A stretch of DNA of 64,000 nucleotides from Actinernus sp. WN-2022 (taxonomy: Eukaryota > Cnidaria > Anthozoa > Actiniaria > Actinernidae), in assembly GCA_030867875.1 (NCBI GenBank), contig JAOWCC010000577.1, positions 146,932,344 to 146,996,343 on the forward strand. The letters are read 5' to 3'. Positions 33,307-44,265 of this stretch are shown one piece after another (the first letter of the stretch is position 1; each line of letters begins with the position of its first letter). The notes under the pieces are model-generated. The model was not told the origin of the DNA and did not search any database. It worked only from the letters and a program-made list of their open reading frames with translations. The position numbers were made by a program, and so were the translations under genes.

Positions 33307-33554
33307 TATTTATTATGCATTATTTTGGCAGAAATGTTCCTTTTAATTTTTTCTAGTAATAATTATCACAGATTTAAGGGTATCGTATTTAGGTAACTAT
33401 TTGATGCCCTTACACCAATGATTAATGTTGAGTGTGAGGTATCGTTTTTCCTAGTGTAGTATGTGTGTATTTTATTGTCTGTTATTTAATGTTATATTGT
33501 ATAAATTTGTAAATCATGGTGTAAAATAAACTCAAATCAAATTTTTAACCAATG

Positions 33555-35938
33555 ACAATAACCTAATTATAACACTAAAGGATATCTTTACTATATATGA
33601 GTTAACTCAACTCATTAAGGAACCAACGCGGGTTACTGAAACAACGAGTAGTCTAATAGATGTTGTTGTAACTAATTATCCAGAAAAAAATATTTGCTCT
33701 GGTGTGTTACACACAAGTTTTAGCGACCATAGCTTGGTTTATGCCTACCGTAAAATAATAAATCCTAAGCATGCCGGACACAAACTATTGACTTTTCGGA
33801 ATTTCTCTAAATTTAACCCTGAAGCCTTTCAGAATGACTTACAGAAGCAACCATGGGAACAGTTAGACCAAATTAACGATCCTAACGAGACGTGGGAATT
33901 ATGGAAAACACTCTTCCTAGAAGTAGCTGATAAACATGCTCCATTTAAATCAAAACGTATCCGTCCCCAACAATCTCCTTGGATCACTCATGACCTGAAA
34001 CGAAAAATGTTTGAAAGGGATCGGCTGAAAGCTTCAGCAATTAAGACAAACAATTCAGCTGATTGGTTAAGATACAAACAAACCCGAAATAAATTGAATA
34101 ATGATATCCGCAATGCTAAAGCAAACTACTTCCATGACACCATTAAAACTAATAATGGTGATCAGAAGAAAATGTGGAAAGCTATTAACGAGCTAAGGTC
34201 CCATAAAGTTAATACAACCATATTAAACAAAATTAACATTATGGGAAATACGATCGAAGATCCAAAAGAGATCGCCGAGGCTTTGAACCAGCATTTTGCC
34301 GAAATCGGCCCCAAATTAGCAGGAAAGATCTCCGATAATAATATATCTTTCAAAACTTATCTAAAGACAGTAGATTCCTCATTTCAAATCAAACCTATTG
34401 AAGGAAGGCAAGTCCTCAGATTACTAAAGAAGCTCCCTTTAGCTAAAGCCACAGGATTAGATAATATCCCTTCCAGGTTACTAAGAGATGCAGCTGAAAT
34501 TGTTAGCCCCTCTCTAACCTCACTATTTAATTTATCTATAGCAAAAGAGATCTTCCCCCAAGATTGGAAGATTGCAAGAGTTACTCCTCTCTTTAAACAG
34601 GGTACTAAATTTGATCCAGATAACTATAGACCAATCTCAATTATCTCTGCTGTTGCAAAATTATTTGAAAGGCTGGTATTTGATCAGTTTTATGATTATC
34701 TTCAAGAACATAAAATCCTTACTAATAGCCAATCGGGATTTCGAACCCTCCACTCTACGGTGACAGCATTACTAGAAGCCACAGACCAGTGGTACTACAA
34801 CATTGACAAAGGACATGTCAATGCTGTGTTATTCCTGGATCTGAAAAAAGCGTTTGACACTGTCGACCACAAAATCCTTCTTGAAAAACTTAAATTGTAT
34901 GGATTAGATCAAGCCTCTTTGAACTGGTTTGACTCGTATCTTAGTAACAGGCAGCAACGATGCAGGGTAAATAATGAAATATCTAGTCCCAGAACCCTCA
35001 ATTGCGGCGTGCCCCAAGGAACGATCCTAGGGCCCCTTCTGTTCTTACTCTACATCAACGATCTACCCAACTGCCTATTAAAATCTTTTCCTCGGATGTA
35101 CGCCGATGATACAAACTTAACAGTAACCGGCGAGAGTCCGAGAGAGATAGAAGAATGCTTAGGACTCGACCTCCAAAATGTTAGAAATTGGCTTTGTGCA
35201 AATAGACTCACCCTAAATGCAACAAAAACTGAATTGTTGCTAGTGGGTTCCCACCAGAAATTGACAAATTTTCAGAAAGATTTATCTTTCACCATTGATG
35301 GTAAAGTCATAGAAAGAGTTACCTCAACAAAATATCTTGGTGTACATCTAGATGAAAATTTGTCTTGGAAAACCCACATTAACAAACTCATGAAGAAAAT
35401 CTCCTCAGGTCTAGGTGCACTCAGACGTATAAAGCCTTTCATACCCCCCAAAGCACTGCTAAGTGTCTATGATACTCTCATACTCCCTCATTTTGATTAC
35501 TGCAGTGTTGTATGGGAAAATCTAAACAAAGGACTTGCCGAGAATCTACAAAAGTTGCAAAACCGAGCTGCCAGAATAATAACCGGTTTATCCTTTGATA
35601 CTAAGATTGATGAGCTCCTAAGTACTCTAAATTGGGACAGACTATATATTCGACGAATCAAACAAAAAGCAATAATGATTTATAAGGCTTTAAATAACCT
35701 GTCTCCTGAATATTTATCCTCAAAATTTATACCACGTTCAGCCTCTACAAATTACAATCTTAGGGGCTCATCAACAAAACTAACCCTTGTACGGCCACGA
35801 ACCAATTTCGGTAAAAAGGCTTTTCGCTTTAGTGGGGCTAAGTTATGGAATGAACTGCCTGAGGATGTAAGGCAATCAACTAGTTTAAATAACTTCATTT
35901 TTAATCTTACGAAATCGAGTTATTTTAACCTTATGTAA
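33555..35938 (+). pseudogene. LINE A ORF2, rest of endonuclease plus intact RT
   Basis: Continues the 30269-30704 endonuclease (DVVVTNYPEKNI, SFSDHSLVYAY, catalytic SDH) and then gives a full RT: AVLFLDLKKAFDTVDHKIL, CGVPQGTILGPLLFLLYIND, MYADDTNL, CANRLTLNATKTELL, KYLGVHLDENLSWKTH and a C-terminal FGKKAFRFSGAKLWNELPED. 794 codons are open, with all RT blocks and YADD intact. LINE A's ORF2 would be about 939 residues without LINE B; LINE B's insertion is the only obvious break. Confidence 0.9.
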
Positions 35939-36080
35939 ATATTTCTTATATATGACATTCCTATTTTTCTTATTCGTCCCTGCAACATGGCTTTCATGTA
36001 AAACAGTTTCATATTTTAGTGTTTTTTATCTATGTATGTAACTGATGATTTTCCATGTATAAATAAAGATAAGTAAGTAA

Positions 36081-36252
36081 GAATATTCCGAGCACAAAAA
36101 GCCAAATACGATCTAAACCTATCTAACGATTTTCTCGACTGCAATAAAGAGACAAGAAAACCCGATGAAACTTCCCAGAACAGCTTAAAAAGATCACGAA
36201 GAATTTTGTACTGACAGTGAGTAAAATTAATAGATAAGAGTTCTTAGAACAG
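36081..36252 (+). repeat. MITE-like repeat, right half
   Basis: Continuation of 29791-29913; matches 15831-15993 (GAGCACAAAAA, GATTTTCTCGACTGCAA, AGAGACAAGAAAA). Confidence 0.8.
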
Positions 36253-36280
36253 TTTAATTGTCCATATAATAAAAAGAAAA

Positions 36281-36391
36281 TTACACAGTGGTTTGAAGAT
36301 ATGAAGCCGAAAACATTTCACTCGTTCGCTGCGCTCACTCATGAAATGTTTCTCTCGAGGATAAAATTAATATCTTCTAACCACCGTGTAA
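36281..36391. mobile_element. Short hairpin MITE
   Basis: TTACACAGTGGTTTGAAGATAT and its near-complement bound an inner hairpin around TTCACTCGTTCGCTGCGCTC. 111 bp, non-coding. Confidence 0.65.
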
Positions 36392-36469
36392 CTGATATCC
36401 TCTATTTCTTAAATTACCAGTATAGAGGAGTAAAATGATACTATCAATACTTGCGGAGTAAGTGCAAAT

Positions 36470-36595
36470 GATTAGACCTTCACTGACGTCTTCTCGGATA
36501 AGGACGTAAAATCGTAGGCCTCAGTCGCCCTCAAGTTTATAGTCTCACCAAACTGTCACGAGTTACCGACGTTAAATAAAGTTACTTTACTTTAG
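36470..36595 (+). repeat. SINE 3' fragment
   Basis: Shares ACGTCTTCTCGGATAAGGAC (36486-36505) and flanking bases with the body of the SINE at 39346-39590, but has no tRNA head. It ends near AATAAAGTTACTTTACTTTA. Confidence 0.6.
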
Positions 36596-36599
36596 GTTT

Positions 36600-37810
36600 T
36601 CGCGCACCCTCGGACCCAAAACGGTAAACATTGAACATTTCTAAAGGTGCCCAACATTCCGATCCGACCCCAGAGTCTATTTCAACCACCCCGCCACCGA
36701 AGGCATTGAATGCACGAGCAGTGCCCCAACACCGTGTTAGAGTTACTCACCCCACGCAAGGCATTGAACGCAGGCATCCCAACACCCCGCCAAAACATTT
36801 GTGTTTTAGATCCACACACTAGAACCTGCATGTACCATACCAACCGTTGAGAGCTAGCAAAACGGAACCCTATCACATCGCGAATGGTGCCGCTTGAAGG
36901 AGGAGGCATCAACAGACTTTCTGGCCAAAGCTATCGAAAAAGAAGACCGTCGCAGACCCCTTCTCTTGCCTACCACCCTTGCGGAAGATAGGCCGCCAAT
37001 AAACATAACGTGGGTGTTTGTCCAATGGCTTTATACCGACGTCAAGGTGATGCTGGATCGGTGAACTCTACTGGGAACCGGCCCATTACCAGCTTGGCTC
37101 CGAACCAAGACCAGACCCTATACCACGAAGCATGCAAAGACAGGAGCACCGCATGCGCCACGGAGCTCGCCCAATCGGAGAGGACCGAAAGCCTCTTCAG
37201 CCTTGATATTCGCAGGTATGAACTCCTCCAAGGGCATCGCGCGGAGCTGACGACGGTTACGTCCGAAGGGGATGGCGCATGTCACTTGACCAAGTAACCC
37301 GCGAAATATCCAGACGTGGTTACGATCGGCGAAGGTCGCCAACATCTATATATGTGGGGAATGCAAACAGCGGTTCAAACAAGCTTGCCATCTCCCGGGG
37401 AGACGGAACTCAACTGCCCCGGTTGGAAGGTCGAAAGCCCACAATCTACCTCCGAGAAATCCTTCTACCGAAAGCACAGCGCATGCCAAGCCGCGCAACG
37501 CTGGTTGAGCATGAAGCCGCGGTGCGCAGGTGTCATAGCAACCATGCCGCCTATGGGCATGGAGGAGAACTCCACGACCTCCTTGGTGCTTCCGTCGATG
37601 GATACGAACCCACTACAAGTACAGTCTTCCAGTACCATGGCTGCGTTTAGCATGAATGCCCCAGTCCCAACACATCGGAGGAGACGACCAAGCTCTACGC
37701 GCAAAAACAAGCCCACACGAAGGCCCTCCGCAAAGCCAAGCCCCTCAGTACGTCTGACCAATCTCCCAACCAAGGATGGAGGTCTACCTCCACAAGATTG
37801 TGTACAGTAT
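36600..37810 (+). other. GC-richer degenerate block, unrecognised
   Basis: Clearly richer in G+C than its surroundings and open in several short frames on both strands. One + frame at about 37345-37395 reads IYICGECKQRFKQACHL, like the start of a C2H2 zinc finger, but the second histidine is not followed through and stops occur. It could be a decayed transposon or old gene. I do not name a function. Confidence 0.35.
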
Positions 37811-37999
37811 CAGTGGCGGATCCAGGAGTGGTTACGGGGGTGACATGTCACCCCCCCCCCTTTTGGGCCAAAAACAAATTCTGTATAAGAATTCGTAAAA
37901 ATAAAATACATTCGTTCAAATTGTGTAAGAAATTTCGCACCAGAAACTGTACCGGTCAAAATAGTCACCCCCCTTTTTCAAATCCTGGATCCGCCACTG
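37811..37999. mobile_element. MITE with CAGTGGCGGATCC ends
   Basis: 189 bp with 17-bp perfect inverted ends (CAGTGGCGGATCCAGGA and complement) and a 5-bp AGTAT duplication (37806-37810 and 38000-38004). C-rich and G-rich subterminal runs. hAT-like or a related superfamily; the 5-bp duplication is shorter than the usual 8 bp. Confidence 0.82.
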
Positions 38000-38530
38000 A
38001 GTATAACTTCGATGCCCTCCTCGATGCTACGAAAGCACCCACTGATTCCCTAAATTCCCTAACTAACGCCCGTGTCCCCATCTCCGTTTTGGTAGCGGAC
38101 ACCCTTCATGAGCATCAACCGACGCATATATGCCAGTGCTGCTCAAAAGGACTCGTGGTTGGCTACGCCGAAGGGCACCGACATCGCAAGCAAATGGGAG
38201 AAGTACTTTCCACAGTTCAATGAAGCCCAACCATTCTCGTTGGACACCCTCCCAAAGAAACAACAAATCCTGATCGACCAGGTTCCTGCTCTCGGATTGA
38301 ACTCTGACCGAGACGACATGAATATCATCAAAGCCCACTTCGTCTAGGAGATCGCCGACGATTGCTCACAGGTCAAAGTCGCTAATAGGTAGAGTACGAC
38401 AATATGTTCCGCCTCCTGGAACTATCTTGGCCCCGGCACTTCGTACAGCAAGTGGGTATGCGCGTACGGTTGTGACCTACAGAAGAGCTTCTTTCCGTAC
38501 GACCGACAACCAGGACTGACCACCCAGGAC
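38000..38530 (+). other. Continuation of the GC-richer block
   Basis: Two overlapping frames (to 38223 and 38108-38347). One reads IASKWEKYFPQFNEAQPFSLDTLPKKQQIL. No family recognised. It is the block into which the MITE at 37811 inserted. Confidence 0.35.
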
Positions 38531-38841
38531 TTCCTGACTACCCCACATGGTGGTCGAGACAGAAAGGGGGATACCTGCTATCGCTATCCGGCGGAATGCT
38601 GGAATGGAAGGCTTCCTAGTGTATATTCCTGGAGAAGATAGACTTCCTGACTACCCCGCATAGTGGTCGAGACAGAAAGGGGGATACCTGCTATCGCTAT
38701 CGGAATGCTGGAATGGAAGGCTTCCTAGTGTATATTTCTGGAGAAGATAGACTTCCTGACTACCCCGCATGGTGGTCGAGACAGAAAGGGGGATACCTGC
38801 TATCGGAATGGAAGGCTTTCTAGCGTATATTCCTCGAGAAG
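38530..38841. repeat. Three tandem units of about 89-113 bp
   Basis: Each unit starts CTTCCTGACTACCCC and ends GAGAAGATAG (starts 38530, 38643, 38752). The second and third lack short inner segments. An AGATAGATAGATAG run follows. Confidence 0.9.
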
Positions 38842-38894
38842 ATAGATAGATAGATAGAAGGGTGGATCAATAAATCAATTTTAAAAAAAACACA

Positions 38895-39345
38895 AAAGGT
38901 ATCAGTTAGGGCTTAACAGATGACAGCTCTCGTTTAAAAGTCGAAAAACTTTTTGCTTGTTTAAGATAATTTGGAAGATTGTTCCATTTGCTCCATTGTA
39001 TACAAAAGCTCTCTTCAAATACTCTGTCCGAGGTTTGTCAAGAATCAATTGATTACGAAGATTGTATGTTGTGTCTTGTGGTCTGAAGAATTTTTGTAAA
39101 CAAAGGGGCGCATTACTATTATGGATTTTGAACATTGCAGTGTTATGGCTTTATGTTTAAAACGTCTTTCTGTAAGTTTTTCCTATTTCAGGCTAACACG
39201 GATATCATGGGATCTGATGTAATATCCCTGCCTTTTGTAGTTTTTGAAGTCTCTCAGCTGATGTGGTTGGTAGATTATCCCAGACAACATCACAATAATC
39301 AAACCAAGGTTGGATTAATCCGTTGTAGACTGTGATTGCTGTGAT
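38895..39345 (-). pseudogene. LINE 3' end (RT C-terminal region)
   Basis: Read on the - strand: YNGLIQPWFDYCDVVWDNLP and RLQKLQKAG; after breaks, MFKIHNSNAP, TYNLRNQ, KPRTEYLKRAFVYNGA and an LN--K-F-L end. These are the standard C-terminal blocks of CR1-type LINE ORF2. Frame breaks show decay. Confidence 0.8.
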
Positions 39346-39410
39346 TTTGCGGCGCGCTCAGTGGTTAAGCTCCGGTCTGTTGTGCGGGAAGTCGCGGGTT
39401 CAAACCCCGG

Positions 39411-39443
<33 letters not shown>

Positions 39444-39590
39444 ATAGAAGGTGCTGCCTTTGGAAAACAATCTCGTTCTCGAGCTGCAAGTTGTTAGACC
39501 TTCACGTCTTCTCGGATAAGGACGTTACAACGTAGGCCCGTCAGTGGATGAAGAGCCACCTCGTGGATATGCCATTGATTAATCCCATTA
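39346..39590 (+). mobile_element. tRNA-derived SINE
   Basis: A box GCGCTCAGTGGTTAAGC (39354-39370) and B box GGGTTCAAACCCC (39397-39409). The body holds ACGTCTTCTCGGATAAGGAC (39504-39523), also present at 36486-36505. A tail of ATT repeats (TTATTATTATTTG) ends at 39600. Confidence 0.75.
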
Positions 39591-39604
39591 TTATTATTTG
39601 TACA

Positions 39605-39934
39605 TTATAACCCATCAAATATTTTCTCTCGCGCGTGATTGGTTGAATGCGTCACGTGACCCGATATCTTCTCTCCGCGAGCGGGAAATTTAGGCGAATA
39701 CACCCCATGTGAGCGTATAAGCGCGCGTCCAAAAAAATATTTGAAGGATGATACCAATAATAACCTACATTGTGACATCGAAATATGCCCAGATATTTGT
39801 CCTTGGACATTATCTGATCCTCGAAGCTCACAGTTTCCCTCGAGCTTTGCTCTCGGGAACTGTTCTCTTCTCGGATCAGATAATGTCCGCGAACAAAATA
39901 TCAGGGCATATTTCGATGCCACAAATAGGTTATT
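39605..39934 (+). repeat. Dispersed hairpin repeat, copy 2
   Basis: Reverse-orientation partner of 26396-26695. Its inner hairpin (39767-39934) is longer by a stem CCCTCGAGCTTTGCTCTCGGG at the tip. GTCACGTGAC at 39651. Confidence 0.8.
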
Positions 39935-40376
39935 GTATTTAGAGTTCCGGACACCGGCTCTATTTGTTCTAATTGCTAATTAGTATAACCACCGTCTATT
40001 GGCAAACTCGCCATCTGATTGGCTCACCAGGCGCCGTCTACAAATAGTGTCTGTCGAGTATGTCCGCCGATAGTCCCTCGCCAGACACACTCTATTGTTA
40101 TAATACTCGTCCGTGCGCGCTGCAGAGAAAAAAACACAGAAAATGCTTTTTTGCAAGTTTTTTCATACTTTTCGACCGCCAAGTTAATAGAACAGTGACT
40201 TGGTTATGTTAAAACAATTAGACTTCTCGCTCTTGATTTCTATCCAATATTATAAAATACATTCGATAGTACGCGCGCTCTGATTGGCTGAAAGCCGTGT
40301 TTCTATTTAACAATTAGACCCGCAGCCCGAATGGGCTATTTAACTTGTAGCCCATGAGGGCGAGAGGTCTAATTGT
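39935..40376. other. Spacer with small inverted repeats
   Basis: No coding. CAATTAGACC and GGTCTAATTG (about 40311-40375) form a hairpin around GCCCGAATGGGC. Confidence 0.5.
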
Positions 40377-40740
40377 TTTAGTATAAACTAACTAGCCGGA
40401 CAGTAGAAAATAATAGAAAGACCTATAGTAGGGTAGCCAATCAGAATGCAAGGTTTGTAATAGAGCGGATTTCAATTGAGTGTCGGAAGTGTTTTGGTTT
40501 TGCGTTTACTAAGCTCTCCTATTGGCTGAGAAAGTAAACCAACCAATCAGATTCCAAAATAAAACCAAACGCAAATTGGTTTTGGTTTTGCTTTGGTTTG
40601 TCATTGGCTCACAGGGAAGCCATTTATGCGTTACCTGTGATTACTCGCTCCTATGATTGGCTGGCTGTGGGTAATTTGCGTTTGGTTTTACTACACTCAA
40701 CTAAAAACTGCTCTAGTCCACTAGTTGGTTTATACTAAAA
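40377..40740. mobile_element. MITE with TTTTAGTATAAACTAACTAG ends
   Basis: 20-bp inverted ends (40377-40396; 40721-40740, one mismatch). 364 bp, rich in CCAAT/ATTGG boxes, non-coding. Confidence 0.75.
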
Positions 40741-40870
40741 CTCTACAGAAACAGAAAGTTGAGCGCGCGCTAAGTTTTGATTGCGTGGTTAGGAGAATTT
40801 ACATTTTCGTGATACTAATAAATGCGTGATTTTCCATTGTTGTACTTATTTTCTGTGGGTTATTTCATAA

Positions 40871-41063
40871 AAGAAATAGAAAACATTTCTCCCTTGTTTC
40901 TTTTGAGTTATAGAAACACTTGTGGAAGTTTGGAAGAACTCGAAATAGCTGTGGAAACACTCGTCATTCGGGCTCGTGTTCCCACTGCCATTTCTCGTTC
41001 TCCCAAATTCCCACGCGTGTTTCTATAACTCTATAGAAACACGGGAAATGTTTTCTATTTCTT
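40871..41063. mobile_element. Hairpin MITE
   Basis: Arms of about 50 bp starting AAGAAATAGAAAACATTTC and ending in its complement. Inside each arm GTTTCTATAACTC is repeated in mirror order. Confidence 0.7.
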
Positions 41064-41083
41064 AAAGTGCCAATGAAATGAAA

Positions 41084-41375
41084 AAATCGATCCCGTTTTA
41101 TTTTATTTTATTAAATTCTAGGTTTCTCTTAGTCATTTTGTGCAATAAAAAATCAATATGGAGAGCGCGAACATATTTGTTTTGTATCGAAGTCAGGCGG
41201 CGTTCAAGATATGGTAATCACATGCGTGACGTCACTAGGTCTGTGCATTTATATTAGTCTCCATAAATACTACAAAATAAGTGCATTTTTGGCCAGTTTT
41301 CAATTTAAATATGTAATACTTTGAGAAACCTTGAAGATGGCCATAATTTTTAAATAAAATGAAAACGGGATCGAT
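41084..41375. mobile_element. Inverted-repeat element
   Basis: AATCGATCCCGTTTTATTTTA at the left and its near-complement ending 41375. It contains TGACGTCA at 41227. Non-coding. Confidence 0.6.
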
Positions 41376-41721
41376 ATATACCTCGCAAGAAAAGGGCCTC
41401 TCCAGGCACTCTCACTCTGTCACTCAGCCTTTGTCAAGTGAACATCTCTATTCAAAGCTCTGCAGACATCATGTGATGCTCCGTCTGACTTTTGTACATG
41501 TTATCGCGCGAAATTTAAATCAAATACTCAAATGTTGAATGTCTAAAATATCACTAAAGAGTTTGTAAACGCTTCTAAAACACTAGTGACAGGCATAACT
41601 TAGCAACTAGCTTCCTGCGGTTTACTTTCTTTGGCTTATTTTAATTTTGAGCATCGGCAATTTAGTATTATAACAGGAGACAACTGAAAGCCTACTTACT
41701 TTCTTTACTGTTCTGTTCGCA

Positions 41722-41962
41722 GGGCCCAGTTGTTCGAAGCCCGATTAGCGCTAATCCTAGATTAAGTCTTAACCCATGGTTTTTGGTTCTCTCGGTAGAA
41801 GGTATTTGTTTCCAAATCTAGCAAGATAAGTAGAAACGTACTTGTTGTTTCTCCTCTAGAAATAAGTTTTCAACTTCAAAGGTGTCGTTCACAAGTTAGC
41901 AAATCGAACTAAAGTTTTCCCTTTCCTGGATTAACTTAATTGGGCTTTGAACTGACCGGGCC
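41722..41962. mobile_element. MITE with GGGCCCAGTTGTTCGAAG ends
   Basis: Left GGGCCCAGTTGTTCGAAGCCC and right GGGCTTTGAACTGACCGGGCC are imperfect inverted ends with inner TAATCC and GGATTA. 241 bp. Confidence 0.65.
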
Positions 41963-42162
41963 TTGAATTTCAAATTCTAAAACACAAAGGGAGAGAAAGG
42001 GGGAGGAGCATTCCCTTTTATAGTGCGGGGACCTTGTTTAAGGTTTCATTAATGATTATATAACCTCCCGTGCTTCATTATTAATTTATCAATTAGTCCG
42101 TAAAAGGGGCTATGTCATGGTACTGCGCATGTATCGAGTAATCGCTCGTGGTGGTTGTTATA

Positions 42163-42569
42163 ATAATAATAATAATATGTCTTTATTATACATTGATATT
42201 GTACATATCAGATGTTACAAAATGTAAATGAAGATAAGATGGTAAAATAATATTAAAAGCTATCATAAAATCATACATGGATATATAAAATAGGACAAAA
42301 CTTGAATTAAGAAACTAGGTTATACTTTAAAATTAATCTATTTACAAAACTACCTTTAAAACGCTCTGTATTAACTTTAGGATATACAGCAGTTTGTTTT
42401 CTAAGCCTTCGAGAGGACTGCTTAACCGTAGGCAACAGTGATCGTAATGGATGATTAGAAATAGAGTTAACTTTATTAAAAATGTGTCGGTCACTTTTCT
42501 CTAAAAGATAATGAATGTTAATAAGCTCTGAAGAGTACTTTCTCTTATGGCATCTTTTAAGAAAGCGCT
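42163..42569 (-). pseudogene. LINE C, 3' part
   Basis: From 42569 down the - strand reads FLKRCHKRKYSSELINIHYLLEKSDRHIF, then NHPLRSLLPTVKQSSRRLRK and FKGSFVNRLILKYN, then a stop. A 3' untranslated region ends with AATAAAGACATATTATTATT. This is the C-terminus of a LINE ORF2 with an (ATT)n-type tail. Its upstream sequence lies at 47424-47643, on the other side of the DIRS element. Confidence 0.85.
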
Positions 42570-42664
42570 CTCCCTTCTAAATCCCTGTTTCTCTCCCCAA
42601 ACCCCATTAACACACACACAACATTTGGGTGTGGTCCGCTCTCGAGGCAGCACGGCAGCATCAC
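42570..42664 (-). repeat. DIRS repeat B2
   Basis: 95 bp nearly identical to 44098-44192; starts CTCCCTTCTAAATCCCTG on the + strand. It is the element's outer end next to LINE C. Confidence 0.9.
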
Positions 42665-42889
42665 TTTATTGTACCCATCTATACAATGGTACACAGACCA
42701 TTACGTTATCTTATTCGTAATATTACGTATTCTTAATTCAAGAACAACATTATGTTCAACAGAACTATAAGGGGTAGTGGACACCAGCTGGGTGAAAAAC
42801 CTCCCCACGCGTCCACTGCTTCTGGGAGGAAAACCTCGGGCCAGCTGTACCCCTTAAACAACCCCCGGGCTAGTTCACTGATTAGATTC

Positions 42890-43801
42890 CTAAAGCCTTG
42901 GAACTGATAAACAGGAGGCAAATGAATCTTTCACATAACCGTCTTTAGCAGTCTGACTATATAAGCCATCGACCATGTCTTTTGTAAAGTCTATCAGACG
43001 CACCTGCACAAGCTGCAGCCGAAGCACCGCCACTTCTAAGACTGAGTGCCTATTTTTGAGATCTCTGGAACTATGCCTTAAAAAGCCTCAATGACTAAGT
43101 CTAGAGTAACTTAACCCTTGGCCTCTAGGTCTAAGATCATAACCAATTTTGCATTGGATAACTGGCAAAAAAAAAAAATGAGACCCATTGCTCAAATTAG
43201 CCTTATCTAAATATTGGGACATCATAGCTACAGGGCAAGTAGATTAACCCAACGAAGCCAGAACAACGCAATCACCGTCTCTTGGTTGATCTGTCTTAGA
43301 AGACTTGTCGAAATTTATAAATAATTATCTATAAACTGATATCTGACCTTATGAGGCGAGCTAATTCATCAAACCGTAGAAAAGCAGAAAAATCGAATAA
43401 ACATTGTAGAGACACTGAGCGAATGTCATACAAGGATGCCGACGGCTCATCCTAATCTAACACTAGCTGTCCTAACGGCGTAGCAGTGATAGGCTCCTTC
43501 TTGACCTTTGGACGAGATAACAACGTTTTGCACCGGCCAGCACTTCTTTCACCCGGTGATGATCTTTCGGGGACTGTTCCCCAGCAATCTGATGTACCCA
43601 AACGAGGCCGTGAACTGCCGACTCCAGCGGGGAAACTGTCTCAGCATCAGCCATTAAAAACCGCAAACAGAGAGCGATATGATTAGGGGAAGCTGGAAAA
43701 CACTGAAGACGATGTGAAGTGGCCCAACTTTTCCACCTGTATAATGAAGCGGAATACTTGGAAGCAGTAATAGCTGCCCTCCGATCCCACCTAGAACACA
43801 T
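42890..43801 (-). pseudogene. DIRS tyrosine recombinase
   Basis: The N-terminal core-binding part is open from 43801 to 43472 (ITASKYSASLYRWKSWATS, FPASPNHIALCLRFL, VWVHQIAGEQSP, KEVLAGAKR). Then come many breaks, with remnants of [12 protein letters not shown] and, at 43042-42967, LRSGGASAAACAG then RLYKRHGRW, the catalytic H-x-x-R region. Around 42940 is a shifted TAKDGYVKD stretch. In DIRS elements this enzyme inserts the circular DNA copy. Clearly inactive. Confidence 0.85.
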
Positions 43802-43916
43802 CTGGAAGTGACTCGGCTAGAGCACATAATGTATCATCCTGCTGAGGAATAGAAGTACTCAAATCTATAAATAAATAATAATTATATATATTTATTTTTT
43901 ATTTTTTATTTTTTTT

Positions 43917-44192
43917 AAATAAGCGCACAAGCTACACGCTGCTGAGAAGCGAGACCGAGATAAAAGACCTTGTGATTTCAACCCTTAAGTACTGCCATCA
44001 GACACGGTGCATTCCATCGCACCTTACTATCAAAACAGGATACCGATGGGAGCTCATTTTCCTGCTAATTCCCACGGTCAACCGCAGAAAAATACCGCTC
44101 CCTTCTAAATCCCTGTTTCTCTCCCCAAACCCCATTAACACACACACAACATTTGGGTGTGGTCCGCTCTCGAGGCAGCACGGCAGCATCAC
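43917..44192 (-). repeat. DIRS internal B1A2 junction
   Basis: On the - strand B1 (44192-44098) is followed directly by A2 (44097-43917), reproducing the sequence that a circularised element would have across its ends. In this element family such a block is thought to template end completion. An AT-rich run (43870-43916) sits next to A2. Confidence 0.85.
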
Positions 44193-44265
44193 CCGAGAAT
44201 TCGAGAACGGGATCTGCAACTGGCTAACTAAATAGTCGGAACTAATTATGTTGCTAAACCACTCC

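Larger units (their letters stand above)
30705..33541 (+). mobile_element. LINE B inserted into LINE A
   Basis: 5'-truncated LINE of 2837 bp with a 13-bp target duplication TTTTTAACCAATG (30692-30704 and 33542-33554). Its 3' end is GTAAAATAAACTCAAATCAAA, with a poly(A) signal. It is more AT-rich than LINE A and belongs to a different family by sequence. Confidence 0.93.
29914..36080 (+). mobile_element. LINE A (CR1-type), containing LINE B
   Basis: Non-LTR retrotransposon, 5'-truncated within ORF1, with endonuclease, RT and a 3' end AATAAAGATAAGTAAGTAA. It is flanked by a 6-bp repeat GAATAT (29908-29913, 36081-36086) inside a dispersed repeat. LINE B occupies 30705-33541. Without LINE B and one target copy, LINE A is about 3.3 kb and its ORF2 is open from 30269 to 35938. 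Confidence 0.88.

Noticed and set aside
40822..41028. 68-codon ORF
   Set aside because: Entirely within a hairpin MITE (40871-41063) and its flank.
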